Shown here in pieces: positions 52,747-61,180 of a DNA stretch of 64,000 nt (position 1 is its first letter; every line of letters starts with the position of its first letter). Source of the stretch: Tsukamurella paurometabola DSM 20162 (GTDB lineage Bacteria; Actinomycetota; Actinomycetes; Mycobacteriales; Mycobacteriaceae); contig NC_014158.1 of NCBI RefSeq assembly GCF_000092225.1, positions 3,720,001 to 3,784,000 of the forward strand, written 5' to 3'. The notes under the pieces were generated by a model. It was not told the DNA's origin. It did not search any database and saw nothing but the letters and a program-made list of their open reading frames with translations. The translations under genes were made by a program, and so were the position numbers.

Positions 52747-53601
52747 ATGGCGAAGAACGAGGGCTGGCAGACATCCGCGTCGGAGGCCCTGCGCTGGCGC
52801 GCGGGATCGCAGGTCACCGAGATCGACACGAGCGGCAAGCCCGGGTTCGACGGTGACAAAGCGCTCGGCGAGAAGTTGCTGTCCGAGCGCGGTGAACGAC
52901 TCTCCGAACTGCAGGAACTGCTCTACGCGAACGGTCGCTCGGGCGATCACCGCTCGATCCTGCTGGTGCTGCAGGGCATGGACACCGCCGGCAAGGGCGG
53001 CATCGTGCGGCACGTCATCGGGATGGTCGATCCGCAGGGGGTCAAGGCCGCCTCGTTCGGTAAGCCGACCGAGGAGGAACTCGCACACGACTTCCTCTGG
53101 CGCATCCACAAGCAGACGCCGCAGGGCGGCCAGATCGGCGTGTTCGACCGCTCGCATTACGAGGACGTCCTGGTGGTCCGCGTGCACGATCTCGTGCCGC
53201 CGTCCGTCTGGGAGCCGCGCTACGACATCATCAACGACTTCGAGGCGGACCTGATCGCAGCGGGCACCACCATCGTCAAGTGCGCCATGTTCGTCTCGCT
53301 CGACGAGCAGAAGCAGCGGCTCGCGGAGCGGCTCGACCGGCCCGACAAGTACTGGAAGTACAACCCCGCGGATATCGATGAGCGCGGCTACTGGCCCAGG
53401 TACCAGGAGGCCTACCAGGCCATGTTGGACCGCACCAATACCGACGGTGCGCCGTGGAACATCATCCCGGCCGACCGGAAATGGTTCTCCCGCTTGGCCA
53501 TCACCGAGCTGCTCATCGAGGCGCTGGAGAAGCTGAACCTGGATTGGCCGCCGGCCGACTTCGATGTGGAAGCGGAGAAGGCGCGGCTGGCGAAGGCCTG
53601 A
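52747..53601 (+). CDS. ppk2: polyphosphate kinase 2 family protein
   Basis: A 284-residue PPK2 enzyme that moves phosphate between polyphosphate and nucleotides. Walker A is G77-MDTAG-K83 ('LQGMDTAGKGG'), Walker B is 'VFDRSHYEDVLVVRVH', with the lid 'RLAERLDRPDKYWKYNPADIDER'. The length fits the class that phosphorylates nucleoside mono- or diphosphates. Class assignment (ADP versus AMP) needs alignment. TAGTGT (52735-52740) lies 6 bases before the ATG. Confidence 0.92.
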   Translation: MAKNEGWQTSASEALRWRAGSQVTEIDTSGKPGFDGDKALGEKLLSERGERLSELQELLYANGRSGDHRSILLVLQGMDTAGKGGIVRHVIGMVDPQGVKAASFGKPTEEELAHDFLWRIHKQTPQGGQIGVFDRSHYEDVLVVRVHDLVPPSVWEPRYDIINDFEADLIAAGTTIVKCAMFVSLDEQKQRLAERLDRPDKYWKYNPADIDERGYWPRYQEAYQAMLDRTNTDGAPWNIIPADRKWFSRLAITELLIEALEKLNLDWPPADFDVEAEKARLAKA

Positions 53602-53638
53602 GCCCCGCGCCGCCGCGCCTTCTCGATCCTGGAAACCG

Positions 53639-54877
53639 CTACGCGGCCATACGTTCGGCTCGTCGCTCGGTGGACCAGAATTCCTCGGCGAGCACCTGGA
53701 CCACCAGGGCCACGGCGCTCCACACCACCACCGCCAGCGGGGTGGCGCCGAAGTGCACCGCGACCAGGCCCGCGGCGAGCAGCAGGAGAGTCACCGCGAT
53801 GGTGACCGCCCGCTTACCGTCGAATCCCGTGAGATACGCGTCCATCACGGCGATTCCGAGCACGGCGAGCCCCACCGGAAGGACCACCGCGGAGGCCACC
53901 ACGAGGTTGCTCACGTGCGCCTCGCGAGACACACCGAGAGCCTCGACGTGCAGCCCTGCACCCACCGCGGCCACCGCCATGAAGATCACGATGTGGCCGT
54001 AGCCCCACGGGAAGCACTTGTTCTTGTTGGCCGCGAGCGCGTGCGCGACCGGGATGGAGAAGTAGATCCACCACAGACACAGGTTCAGCGCCAGTGCGGC
54101 GATCCCGAAGACCGCGACATCGAAGCTCCAGTTCTGCGCCTTGACCAGCGCCTGCATCGCCACCACGGTGCCGACCACACCCTCACCGAGGGTGATGATG
54201 GTCAGCAGACCGTACCGCTCGGCGATGTGATGCGGGTTCCACGGCGTGCGCTGCTTGCGCTCGGCGATCCACGGACCGCCGAGTTCGACCACGTAGAGCA
54301 CCAGCCCGACAACGATCAACTGTCCGAACGTCAGTGGTGCGAGCGCCGAGATGATCCAGCCGATCTGCGCGATGACGATGGCCACGATGTACGTGATCGC
54401 GGCCTGCCGGTACTGCGGGGACTGGATCGCAACGCGGGCCCACTGCGCGAGCAGCGCGATGCGCATGATCACGTACCCGAGCACGATGACGCCGTTATCG
54501 GGCGTGACCCCGGCCGTCACGGACTGGAAGAACGGGGCCACACCGAGACCGAGGACGCAGATGCCCAGCATCTGCAGCATCGTCACCACGCGGAAGAGCC
54601 AGTCGTCGGTGTCGAACGCCGACGCCATCCAGGTGAAGTTGATCCATGCCCAGATCGCCGCGAAGGCGCAGAACCCGAAGCCTAAGAAGGCGGTCAGGTA
54701 GTGCGCCTCCGCGACGGCGTCGGCCAGTTGGACGCCGGCCAGGGAGAAGACCACCACGAAGGTGAGGTCGAAGAACAGCTCCAGCGTGGTAGCGGTGCGC
54801 CCCTCCTCATCGGGGTCGCGGCCCGTCATCCGGGTCAGGCGGTGGCGCAGCGCCGACGGTGCGTGACCTTCAGTCAC
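53639..54877 (-). CDS. LtrA family membrane protein
   Basis: A 412-residue protein with about 11-12 membrane helices and the low-temperature-requirement A signature ('TTLELFFDLTFVVVFSLAG', 'ERYGLLTIITLGEGVVGTV'). LtrA is needed for Listeria growth in the cold; the molecular function is unknown. The GTG at 54877 is chosen because GGAGG lies 7 bases upstream; longer frames exist but have no family similarity. It ends with a basic tail. Confidence 0.88.
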   Translation of the reverse strand: MTEGHAPSALRHRLTRMTGRDPDEEGRTATTLELFFDLTFVVVFSLAGVQLADAVAEAHYLTAFLGFGFCAFAAIWAWINFTWMASAFDTDDWLFRVVTMLQMLGICVLGLGVAPFFQSVTAGVTPDNGVIVLGYVIMRIALLAQWARVAIQSPQYRQAAITYIVAIVIAQIGWIISALAPLTFGQLIVVGLVLYVVELGGPWIAERKQRTPWNPHHIAERYGLLTIITLGEGVVGTVVAMQALVKAQNWSFDVAVFGIAALALNLCLWWIYFSIPVAHALAANKNKCFPWGYGHIVIFMAVAAVGAGLHVEALGVSREAHVSNLVVASAVVLPVGLAVLGIAVMDAYLTGFDGKRAVTIAVTLLLLAAGLVAVHFGATPLAVVVWSAVALVVQVLAEEFWSTERRAERMAA

Positions 54878-54935
54878 CTTCGTGCCTCCTTCATGGGCGA
54901 CGATAAGACGCCCAATCGTAAAGCGACGACGCCGA

Positions 54936-55688
54936 TCAGCGCGTGGTGTAGCCGCCGTTCGCGAAGAGCGTCTGTCCGGTGATCCAGTGGCCACCCGGGG
55001 TGACCAGCAGATCGATGATCGGCGCGATGTCATCGATCAGGGTGAGCCGGTTGCCCATGCCCTGCGACTTGTGGAACTCGACGCGCTCGGGAGTCTCCTG
55101 ACCGTAGAAGAACGGGGTGTCCATGGGGCCGGGCGCGATGGCGTTGACGTTGATCCCGCGCACGCCGTACTCCTTGGCGGCCGCGCGGTTGAAGTGCTCG
55201 ACCGGCGACTTACCGCCCGCGTAGGTGGAGTAGCCGTCGGTGAAGGCACCGAGCAGTGCGGTCACCACGGTGACCAGCGAGCCGTTGTCGTTGAGCGTGC
55301 GGCCCGCCTCCTTGATGAAGAAGTAGGCGGCCTTGGCGTTGATGTCGAACATCGAATCATACTCGGCCTCAGTCGTTTCCAAGATCGGCTTACGCAGCAC
55401 CTTACCCGCGGTGTTGACCGCGATATCGATCCCGCCGAAGGCTTGCTTGGCTGCGTCGAAGAGCTCGGTGACCTTGGCCGGCTTGGTGAGATCGCCCTGG
55501 AACAGCAGCGCCTTGCCGCCGGCGGCCTCGACCGCTGCGGCGGTCTCGCGCGCTTCGGCCTCCGACGACGCGCTGTTGTAGTGCACGGCGACGTTCGCGC
55601 CGAGGTCGGCGAGATGCCGGCTGACCAGGCCACCGAGATTCTTGCCGCCGCCGGCGACGACTGCGGACTTGCCCGTGAGGATGCTCAT
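54936..55688 (-). CDS. SDR family oxidoreductase
   Basis: A 250-residue classical SDR. The cofactor motif is an unusual GGGKNLGG (positions ~13-20) instead of TGxxxGxG. The active site is 'YSTYAGGKSPVEH' (Tyr-x-x-x-Lys) with 'NGSLVTVVTALLG' holding the Ser/Thr region. C-terminal 'WITGQTLFANGGYTTR' is typical. It reduces or oxidises an unknown carbonyl compound. It is divergent from a LysR gene, which is its likely regulator. Confidence 0.88.
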   Translation of the reverse strand: MSILTGKSAVVAGGGKNLGGLVSRHLADLGANVAVHYNSASSEAEARETAAAVEAAGGKALLFQGDLTKPAKVTELFDAAKQAFGGIDIAVNTAGKVLRKPILETTEAEYDSMFDINAKAAYFFIKEAGRTLNDNGSLVTVVTALLGAFTDGYSTYAGGKSPVEHFNRAAAKEYGVRGINVNAIAPGPMDTPFFYGQETPERVEFHKSQGMGNRLTLIDDIAPIIDLLVTPGGHWITGQTLFANGGYTTR

Positions 55689-55785
55689 AGTGCTTTCTCC
55701 CTGTTCATCGGTTTCGTCGAAAGTCTTGCGATTCCAACCGTAGGCGCGGGCTAAACAAACAACAATCGAGACTTCTTGGATAATT

Positions 55786-55802
55786 CACAATAGGAGGTTG
55801 TG
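55786..55802. promoter_or_regulatory. candidate LysR operator
   Basis: CACAA-7-TTGTG, an inverted repeat of the T-N11-A kind, in the 127-base gap between the SDR and LysR genes, 14 bases before the LysR start. LysR proteins usually bind such sites to regulate both divergent genes. Confidence 0.45.
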
Positions 55803-55815
55803 CAAGGATGACAGT

Positions 55816-56709
55816 ATGCCCGCCGCAGATAGCGTCCCCGACCTCCGCCGGCTGGAGCAGTTCGTGGCCGCGATGGAGGAACCGTCCCTGTCGACCGCGG
55901 CCGCCAGGCTCCACCTTAGCCAGCAGGCGCTGTCGGCGGCGCTGAAACAACTCGAACGCGAACTCGGCGTGGAGTTGTTCGTGCGCTCGGGTCGGCGCCT
56001 CTCGCCCACCGCGGCCGCTCGCACCCTGTACGACGGTGCGCCGACCCTTCTCGCGGGCGCTCGCCAGCTCGCGCTCACCGCGCGCAAGGCGAGTGCCGCG
56101 GCCCCGCCACCGTTCGTGGTCGGGCGCAGCCCCGCGGTCACCGCACAGGAGGCGTACGCACTCCTGGAACCCCTGATCGCCCATCCGGATTCACCGTCGA
56201 TCACCGTGCGCGAACTGTTCCCCTCCGCGATGGCGCGGGAGTTGCAGCAGGGCACTGTCGACCTGGTGGTCCGACGCGGCGCGACCATCCCGGATGAGTT
56301 GGCAGGGGCCACGCTCACCTACCACGCACTGCGCATCGCGCTCCATCGCGATCATCCACTGGCGCAGCGGAATTCATTCGAACTGGCAGATCTCGCCGAT
56401 TCGGCGATCACGGTATGGGCACCGCAACACGCGTCGTCGTATACCGATTTTCTCGCAGCGCAATGCCGCCGAGCCGGATTCGAACCCGATTTGGTGGTCA
56501 ATCGGGTGCAGGGAACCCCACCCGTCACCGCGGTGTTGACCCAACCGCGGGCCGTCGCCTTCGTGACCGACCCGGTCGGCGAACAATTCGACGGACAGGT
56601 CCTCGTCCGTGATCTGAGCGATGCGCCGAAGGTACCGCTGCAGGCACTGTGGCTGCCGTACACCCGGAATCGGCTGCGGTCCGCACTGCTCGCCGCCTAT
56701 CCGGACTGA
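55816..56709 (+). CDS. LysR family transcriptional regulator
   Basis: A 297-residue regulator. The helix-turn-helix is at ~8-66 ('LEQFVAAMEEPSLSTAAARLHLSQQALSAALKQLERELGV'), and the effector-binding domain covers ~95-290. AAGGATG stands 6-7 bases before the ATG. It is divergent from the SDR and shares its control region. The effector is unknown. The last 13 bases overlap the convergent methyltransferase. Confidence 0.9.
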   Translation: MPAADSVPDLRRLEQFVAAMEEPSLSTAAARLHLSQQALSAALKQLERELGVELFVRSGRRLSPTAAARTLYDGAPTLLAGARQLALTARKASAAAPPPFVVGRSPAVTAQEAYALLEPLIAHPDSPSITVRELFPSAMARELQQGTVDLVVRRGATIPDELAGATLTYHALRIALHRDHPLAQRNSFELADLADSAITVWAPQHASSYTDFLAAQCRRAGFEPDLVVNRVQGTPPVTAVLTQPRAVAFVTDPVGEQFDGQVLVRDLSDAPKVPLQALWLPYTRNRLRSALLAAYPD

Positions 56710-57452
56710 GCCACCCCGGTCACGAACTGGCCCTGCCCACTGAGGGTCTGCTGCACATCGGCGAGCCCCTCCTCGCGCAGCCAGCCGGTGATCTCGTCGC
56801 GGCCGAACCATCGAAACCCGGTTGCCCTCTCGGCAGATGCCCCGAACACCGAGGTCAGTGGGGTCTGCAGGGAGGTGAACAGGGCCACTCGCCCACCCGG
56901 CGCGGTGACGCGCACGATCTCCCGGACCGCGATCCGCGGTGCGGGAATCAGGTACAGCGCGGCCAGGCAGACGACGGTGTCGAAGGTCCCGTCTGCAAAC
57001 GGCAGGTCGAGGGCGCTACCGCGAACGTAGGCGACCCGATCGGCGGAGTTATCGCGCACCGCGCGCCGCAGCATCGGCTCGGACACATCGAGGCCGACGG
57101 CGACACCGTCGCCGGTGAGCCTGCGGCCCAGCGGACGCGTGTACAGGCCGGGGCCGCACGCCACGTCGAGGATGCGGCGGTCTCCGCCGGAGCCGAGTTC
57201 GTCGAGCAGCACGTCCTGCCGGCTCAGTGTTCCCGTGCCGCCGAGACTGAACAGTCGGGTGAAGGCCGGACGCCAAGCCTTTTCGTACACCGCCGCGACC
57301 GCCGGCGCATTCATCAGCACGTGACTGAGTCCGGTGGGCCGCTCCACGTCGGGTCCGAGCACGTCGAGGTAACCGTGCACGCGCCGCGGTGCACGGCGCA
57401 GGCGACCACGGTCGAGCATCGATTCCACCTGGTCGAGCACCCCTGCGTTCAT
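56697..57452 (-). CDS. class I SAM-dependent methyltransferase
   Basis: A 251-residue methyltransferase with motif I 'ILDVACGPGLYTRPLG', acidic 'AVGLDVSEPML' (motif II), 'GSALDLPFADGTFDTVVCLAAL' (motif III) and a 'VTAPGGRVALFT' strand. The N-terminal 70 residues are helical and may cap the substrate site. It is of the UbiE/methyltransferase-11 type; the acceptor is unknown. The gene ends inside the LysR gene's last codons. Confidence 0.88.
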   Translation of the reverse strand: MNAGVLDQVESMLDRGRLRRAPRRVHGYLDVLGPDVERPTGLSHVLMNAPAVAAVYEKAWRPAFTRLFSLGGTGTLSRQDVLLDELGSGGDRRILDVACGPGLYTRPLGRRLTGDGVAVGLDVSEPMLRRAVRDNSADRVAYVRGSALDLPFADGTFDTVVCLAALYLIPAPRIAVREIVRVTAPGGRVALFTSLQTPLTSVFGASAERATGFRWFGRDEITGWLREEGLADVQQTLSGQGQFVTGVAQSG

Positions 57453-57470
57453 GGCGCCGAGGCTAGTCCA

Positions 57471-58397
57471 CTACCGGCGCGCCCGGGCGAGCTCCGCCTC
57501 GATGTCGCGCTCGAGAAGGTGGGCGCTGATCGCAGCGGCGGCAACCGAACCCGCACCGGCCGCCACGATCACCTGTGCCATCGGGTTGACCACGTTGCCC
57601 GCGGCCCACGTTCCGGGCAGCACCCGGCCCATCGGATCGACCGGCACGAAACCGTTCTCACCGCGCTCGGCTCCCAGCTGCAGGAGCAGTCCGTCCTGCG
57701 GCACGAACCGCGGCGCGACGAAGACGGCCTCGCGCTCGATCTGAGTGCCGTCGGCGAGTCGGACGGCGCGGAGCCGGTCGTCAGCGATCACGTCGTGCAC
57801 CGTGCCGTCGACGATGCGCACCCCGCGGGCCTCGATCTTCTCGCGGTCGTCGGCGGTGATGTCGAGTCCGTTGGTGAAGAAGATCAGGTCGCGCGACCAC
57901 TGCGGGATCATCAGCGCCTGGTGCACCGACATCGCGGCGTTCTCGCCACCGAGTACGGCGAGCGGCCGATCGCGCACCTCGTAGCCGTGGCAGAAGGGGC
58001 AGTGAATGGCGTCGCGGCCGAACCGCTCGGCGACGCCGGGGATGTCGGGCAGCACGTCGGTGAGGCCGGTCGCCACCAGCAGAGTGCGGGCGCGCAGCAC
58101 CTCGTCGCCGACGATCACCTCGATCAGATCGCCATCGCGGCGCACGGCGGTCGCGACGCCGGACAGGATGCGCACGCCGTACGCCTGCGCCTCGCGGCGG
58201 CCGATCGCCAGGAGCTCGGCGGGATCGAGGCCGTCGTGGCCGAGGTAGCCGTGCATGTGCTCGGCCGGGGCGTTGCGGGGCGCGCCCGCGTCGACGACGG
58301 TGACGGCCCGTCGCGCCCGGCCGAGGACCTGCGCGGCCGTGAGCCCGGCCGCCCCGCCGCCGACGATAACGGTGTCCAGGATCTGCGTTTCGTTCAT
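57471..58397 (-). CDS. thioredoxin-reductase-like FAD oxidoreductase
   Basis: A 308-residue flavoprotein: FAD motif 'VIVGGGAAGLTAA' (10-22), redox-active C133-P-F-C136 ('IHCPFCHGYE') and a C-terminal FAD block 'GTWAAGNVVNPMAQVIVAAGAG'. The NADPH domain has 'AVLGGENAAM'. It is shorter than, and different from, canonical TrxB, and resembles the small-molecule dithiol oxidases (GliT/HlmI type) used in natural products, by inference. A hairpin (58422-58451) precedes it. Confidence 0.88.
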   Translation of the reverse strand: MNETQILDTVIVGGGAAGLTAAQVLGRARRAVTVVDAGAPRNAPAEHMHGYLGHDGLDPAELLAIGRREAQAYGVRILSGVATAVRRDGDLIEVIVGDEVLRARTLLVATGLTDVLPDIPGVAERFGRDAIHCPFCHGYEVRDRPLAVLGGENAAMSVHQALMIPQWSRDLIFFTNGLDITADDREKIEARGVRIVDGTVHDVIADDRLRAVRLADGTQIEREAVFVAPRFVPQDGLLLQLGAERGENGFVPVDPMGRVLPGTWAAGNVVNPMAQVIVAAGAGSVAAAAISAHLLERDIEAELARARR

Positions 58398-58421
58398 GGA
58401 TCCACCGTGCTCCACCAACGA

Positions 58422-58451
58422 CCGAACCGGCAAGTTTCCTTGCCGGTTCGG
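58422..58451. terminator. 13-bp perfect stem-loop between hbd and the flavoprotein gene
   Basis: CCGAACCGGCAAG-TTTC-CTTGCCGGTTCGG, perfect 13-bp stem. It lies 27 bases after the hydroxybutyryl-CoA dehydrogenase stop and 25 bases before the flavoprotein start, so it is either a terminator for the first or an operator for the second. Confidence 0.6.
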
Positions 58452-58478
58452 CAACACCCCGAGGGGACTACCTACTTC

Positions 58479-59348
58479 CTACTTCGCGGGGTACTCGTAA
58501 ATGCCGCGACCCGACTTCTTGCCGACGTAGCCGGCTTCCACCAGGCGCAGCAGCAGCGGCGGGGCGGCGTAGGTGGGCTCCTTGTACTCGGCGTACATCG
58601 CGTCGGCGATGAACTTCACCGTGTCCAGGCCGACGAGGTCGGCCAGTTTGAGCGGGCCCATCGGGTGGGCGCAGCCGAGCATCATGCCCTTGTCGATGTC
58701 TTCGGCGGTCGCGAAGCCCGACTCGTACATGCGGATCGCCGAGAGCAGGTACGGCACGAGCAGCGCGTTGACGATGAACCCGGAGCGGTCCGTCGCGCGG
58801 ACGACCTGCTTGCCCAGCACCTCGGACGCGAACTGCTCGGCGCGAGCGGCCGCGGTCTCCGACGTCGACAGCGAGCTGATCACCTCGACCAAGGGCAGCA
58901 CGGGCACCGGGTTGAAGAAGTGCAGGCCCAGCACGCGGCCGGGGTTCTTCGTAGCAGTGGCGATCCGCTGGATCGGCAGCGAGCTGGTGTTGGACGCGAG
59001 CACGGCGTCGGGGTCGGTGACGACCTCGTCGAGCGTGCCGAAGATCTCCGCCTTGACGGCCTCGTTCTCGACGATCGCCTCGACCACCAGCTGGCGGTCG
59101 GCGAAATCGGTGAGGTCGGTGGTGAACGTCAGCCGCTCAGCGGCCTGGTCGCGCTCGCGCTCAGTGATCTTGCCGCTGGACACGGCGCGGTCCAACGACT
59201 TGAGGATGCGGGCGCGACCGCCGGCAGCCAGCTCTTCGGTGGCCTCCCAGACCAGCACATCGGCACCCGCGCGGGCGGACACCTCGGCGATGCCGCCGCC
59301 CATCTGGCCCGCGCCGACGACGCCGACGCGCGAAACAGTCTCAGTCAT
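58479..59348 (-). CDS. fadB2: 3-hydroxybutyryl-CoA dehydrogenase
   Basis: A 289-residue enzyme that oxidises L-3-hydroxybutyryl-CoA with NAD. The N-terminal Rossmann motif is 'GVVGAGQMGGGIAEV' (9-23); 'SNTSSLPI', 'LHFFNPVPVLPLVEVI' and 'DRSGFIVNALLVPYL' are the catalytic blocks. It follows aceA in the same direction, as in M. tuberculosis icl-fadB2 (Rv0467-Rv0468), linking beta-oxidation and the glyoxylate bypass. Start ATG 59348 fits the family; an ATG 12 bases upstream is possible. Confidence 0.93.
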   Translation of the reverse strand: MTETVSRVGVVGAGQMGGGIAEVSARAGADVLVWEATEELAAGGRARILKSLDRAVSSGKITERERDQAAERLTFTTDLTDFADRQLVVEAIVENEAVKAEIFGTLDEVVTDPDAVLASNTSSLPIQRIATATKNPGRVLGLHFFNPVPVLPLVEVISSLSTSETAAARAEQFASEVLGKQVVRATDRSGFIVNALLVPYLLSAIRMYESGFATAEDIDKGMMLGCAHPMGPLKLADLVGLDTVKFIADAMYAEYKEPTYAAPPLLLRLVEAGYVGKKSGRGIYEYPAK

Positions 59349-59384
59349 AAGAATTCCCATGTCTTCAAAAAGTGCGTGGTGATA

Positions 59385-59426
59385 CGACTTCGGGGGCGGC
59401 CCTGGTTGGGACCGCCCCCGAAGTCG
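59385..59426 (-). terminator. aceA terminator
   Basis: A 15-bp perfect outer stem (CGACTTCGGGGGCGG with its complement) closes at 59385/59426 and lies 43 bases after the aceA stop. A T5 run follows further along the minus strand. It should limit read-through from aceA into fadB2. Confidence 0.8.
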
Positions 59427-59469
59427 GTAGTTCAATCGTGGCGACTCGAGGAGTCACCGCGCCAATTCC

Positions 59470-60762
59470 TTAGTGGAACTGGCCCTCCTCGGTCGAACCC
59501 TTGAGCGCGGTGGTCGAGCTCTCCGGGTCGACGGTGGTGGCGATGCGGTCGAAGTAGCCGGCGCCGACCTCACGCTGGTGCTTGGTGGCGGTGTAGCCAC
59601 GGGCCTCCGAAGCGAACTCGCGCTCCTGCAGCTCGACGTAGGCCGACATCTGGTTACGGGCGTAGCCGTAGGCCAGGTCGAACATCGAGTAGTTGAGGGC
59701 GTGGAAGCCGGCCAGGGTGATGAACTGGAACTTGAAGCCCATGGCGCCCAGCTCGTTCTGGAACTTCGCGATGGTCGCGTCGTCCAGGTGCTGCTTCCAG
59801 TTGAAGGACGGCGAGCAGTTGTAGGCCAGAAGCTGGTCCGGGAACTCGGCCTTGACCGACTCGGCGAACTTCTTGGCGAGCTCGAGATCGGGGGTGCCGG
59901 TCTCCATCCAGATCAGGTCGGCGTACGGGGCGTAGGCCTTGGCGCGAGCGATGCAGGGCTCGATGCCGTTCTTGACGTTGTAGAAGCCCTCGGCGGTGCG
60001 CTCACCGGTGACGAAGGGCTTGTCGCGGTCGTCCACGTCCGAGGTGATCAGGGTGGCGGCCTCGGCGTCGGTACGTGCGATGACCACGGTGGGGGTGTTC
60101 GCGACGTCGGCGGCCAGGCGGGCCGAGCTCAGGGTGCGGATGTGCTGCTGGGTCGGGATGAGCACCTTGCCACCGAGGTGGCCGCACTTCTTCTCCGAGG
60201 CGAGCTGATCCTCCCAGTGGGTACCGGCGGCACCCGCGGCGATCATGGCCTTCTGCAGCTCGTACACGTTGAGGGCGCCACCGAAGCCGGCCTCACCGTC
60301 GGCGACGATCGGGACGAGCCAGTTGTCGATCGAGGTGTCACCCTCGACGCGGGAGATCTCGTCGGCGCGCAGCAGCGCGTTGTTGATGCGACGCACCACG
60401 GCGGGAACCGAGTTGGCCGGGTACAGCGACTGGTCGGGGTAGGTGTGGCCCGAGAGGTTCGCATCGCCGGCGACCTGCCAGCCGGAGAGGTAGATGGCCT
60501 TGAGGCCGGCGCGCACCTGCTGCACGGCCATGTTGCCGGTGAGGGCACCCAGGGCGTTGATGTAGCTGTCGTCGCCCTTGGTCACGCCCTCCCAGAGGAT
60601 CTCCGCGCCACGCTTCGCGAGGGTGTGCTCCTCGACGACGGAGCCCTGGAGCTCCGCGACCTGCTCGGCGGTGTAGTCACGCGTGATGCCCTTCCAGCGC
60701 GGGTTGGTATCCCAATCCTGCTGGATCTCGGCGGCGGTCCTGGGCTGTCCGACGGTGCTCAT
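59470..60762 (-). CDS. aceA: isocitrate lyase
   Basis: A 430-residue enzyme splitting isocitrate to succinate and glyoxylate, the first step of the glyoxylate bypass for growth on acetate and fatty acids. The catalytic signature K-K-C193-G-H ('[10 protein letters not shown]') and '[13 protein letters not shown]' are clear. The length fits the ICL1 class. GGGGAG lies 5 bases before the ATG. It is divergent from ramB, whose product regulates it in related bacteria. Confidence 0.97.
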   Translation of the reverse strand: MSTVGQPRTAAEIQQDWDTNPRWKGITRDYTAEQVAELQGSVVEEHTLAKRGAEILWEGVTKGDDSYINALGALTGNMAVQQVRAGLKAIYLSGWQVAGDANLSGHTYPDQSLYPANSVPAVVRRINNALLRADEISRVEGDTSIDNWLVPIVADGEAGFGGALNVYELQKAMIAAGAAGTHWEDQLASEKKCGHLGGKVLIPTQQHIRTLSSARLAADVANTPTVVIARTDAEAATLITSDVDDRDKPFVTGERTAEGFYNVKNGIEPCIARAKAYAPYADLIWMETGTPDLELAKKFAESVKAEFPDQLLAYNCSPSFNWKQHLDDATIAKFQNELGAMGFKFQFITLAGFHALNYSMFDLAYGYARNQMSAYVELQEREFASEARGYTATKHQREVGAGYFDRIATTVDPESSTTALKGSTEEGQFH

Positions 60763-60956
60763 TGGCTCCCCGTTCTCAAAGTTGCGTCAGTGATCGAAAG
60801 GCAGCCGGTGCCCCGAGGGATGGAGCGCGGCGATTCGGGCATGTCGCTAACCCGATTCGCTCGTCCGGCGTAACGCCTTCACACACTGTGCCACACCTAA
60901 AGCTGCAGGCCAAGACGGTCGTCGATGCCAAATCAAGCCATGAAATCAGGGAGAAG

Positions 60957-60972
60957 TTGCGAATCTTGCGAA
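60957..60972 (+). promoter_or_regulatory. TTGCGAA direct repeat, possible RamB site
   Basis: TTGCGAA-TC-TTGCGAA, two identical 7-mers at 9-base spacing in the middle of the aceA-ramB gap; a related AAAGTTGCG lies near aceA at 60778-60786. RamB of Corynebacterium binds TTTGCAAA-type sites, so this is only suggestive. Confidence 0.35.
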
Positions 60973-61099
60973 GACGCCCCGGCGGGGCTCGTCGAAAAAG
61001 TACGCGCGTACTGGGAGTTTGTCGCCGACGGCCGCCGAGGGGATCCGCGACCCAGGGCTACCGTTCGGTAGCCGTCGAGCGCCGCCGCCGGGTCGCCCC

Positions 61100-61115
61100 A
61101 GTGATGCACATCACT
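61100..61115. promoter_or_regulatory. CRP/GlxR-like palindrome upstream of ramB
   Basis: AGTGATGCACATCACT, matching GTGA-N6-TCAC, the core of the cAMP receptor/GlxR consensus. It is 53 bases before the ramB -10, a position where it could activate or repress. GlxR controls ramB in Corynebacterium glutamicum. Confidence 0.55.
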
Positions 61116-61167
61116 GCGAAGACGCCTCGGAACCGGACGAACCCACCGGTAGCTGGGCGTCCACCGC

Positions 61168-61173
61168 TAAAAT
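61168..61173 (+). promoter_or_regulatory. ramB -10 hexamer (leaderless)
   Basis: TAAAAT ends 7 bases before the ATG at 61181 and no ribosome-binding site lies between, a textbook leaderless promoter. Confidence 0.6.
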
Positions 61174-61180
61174 TCGCCGC

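Larger units (their letters stand above)
60763..61180. promoter_or_regulatory. aceA-ramB divergent control region (418 bp)
   Basis: A non-coding stretch holding a 9-base-period direct repeat (60957-60972), a CRP/GlxR-like palindrome (61100-61115) and the ramB -10 hexamer (61168-61173). No other gene is supported in it. Confidence 0.75.

Noticed and set aside
56649-59504. 951-residue plus-strand open frame
   Set aside because: Runs opposite three well-supported genes (methyltransferase, flavoprotein, fadB2); His/Glu/Arg-rich shadow frame with no motif.
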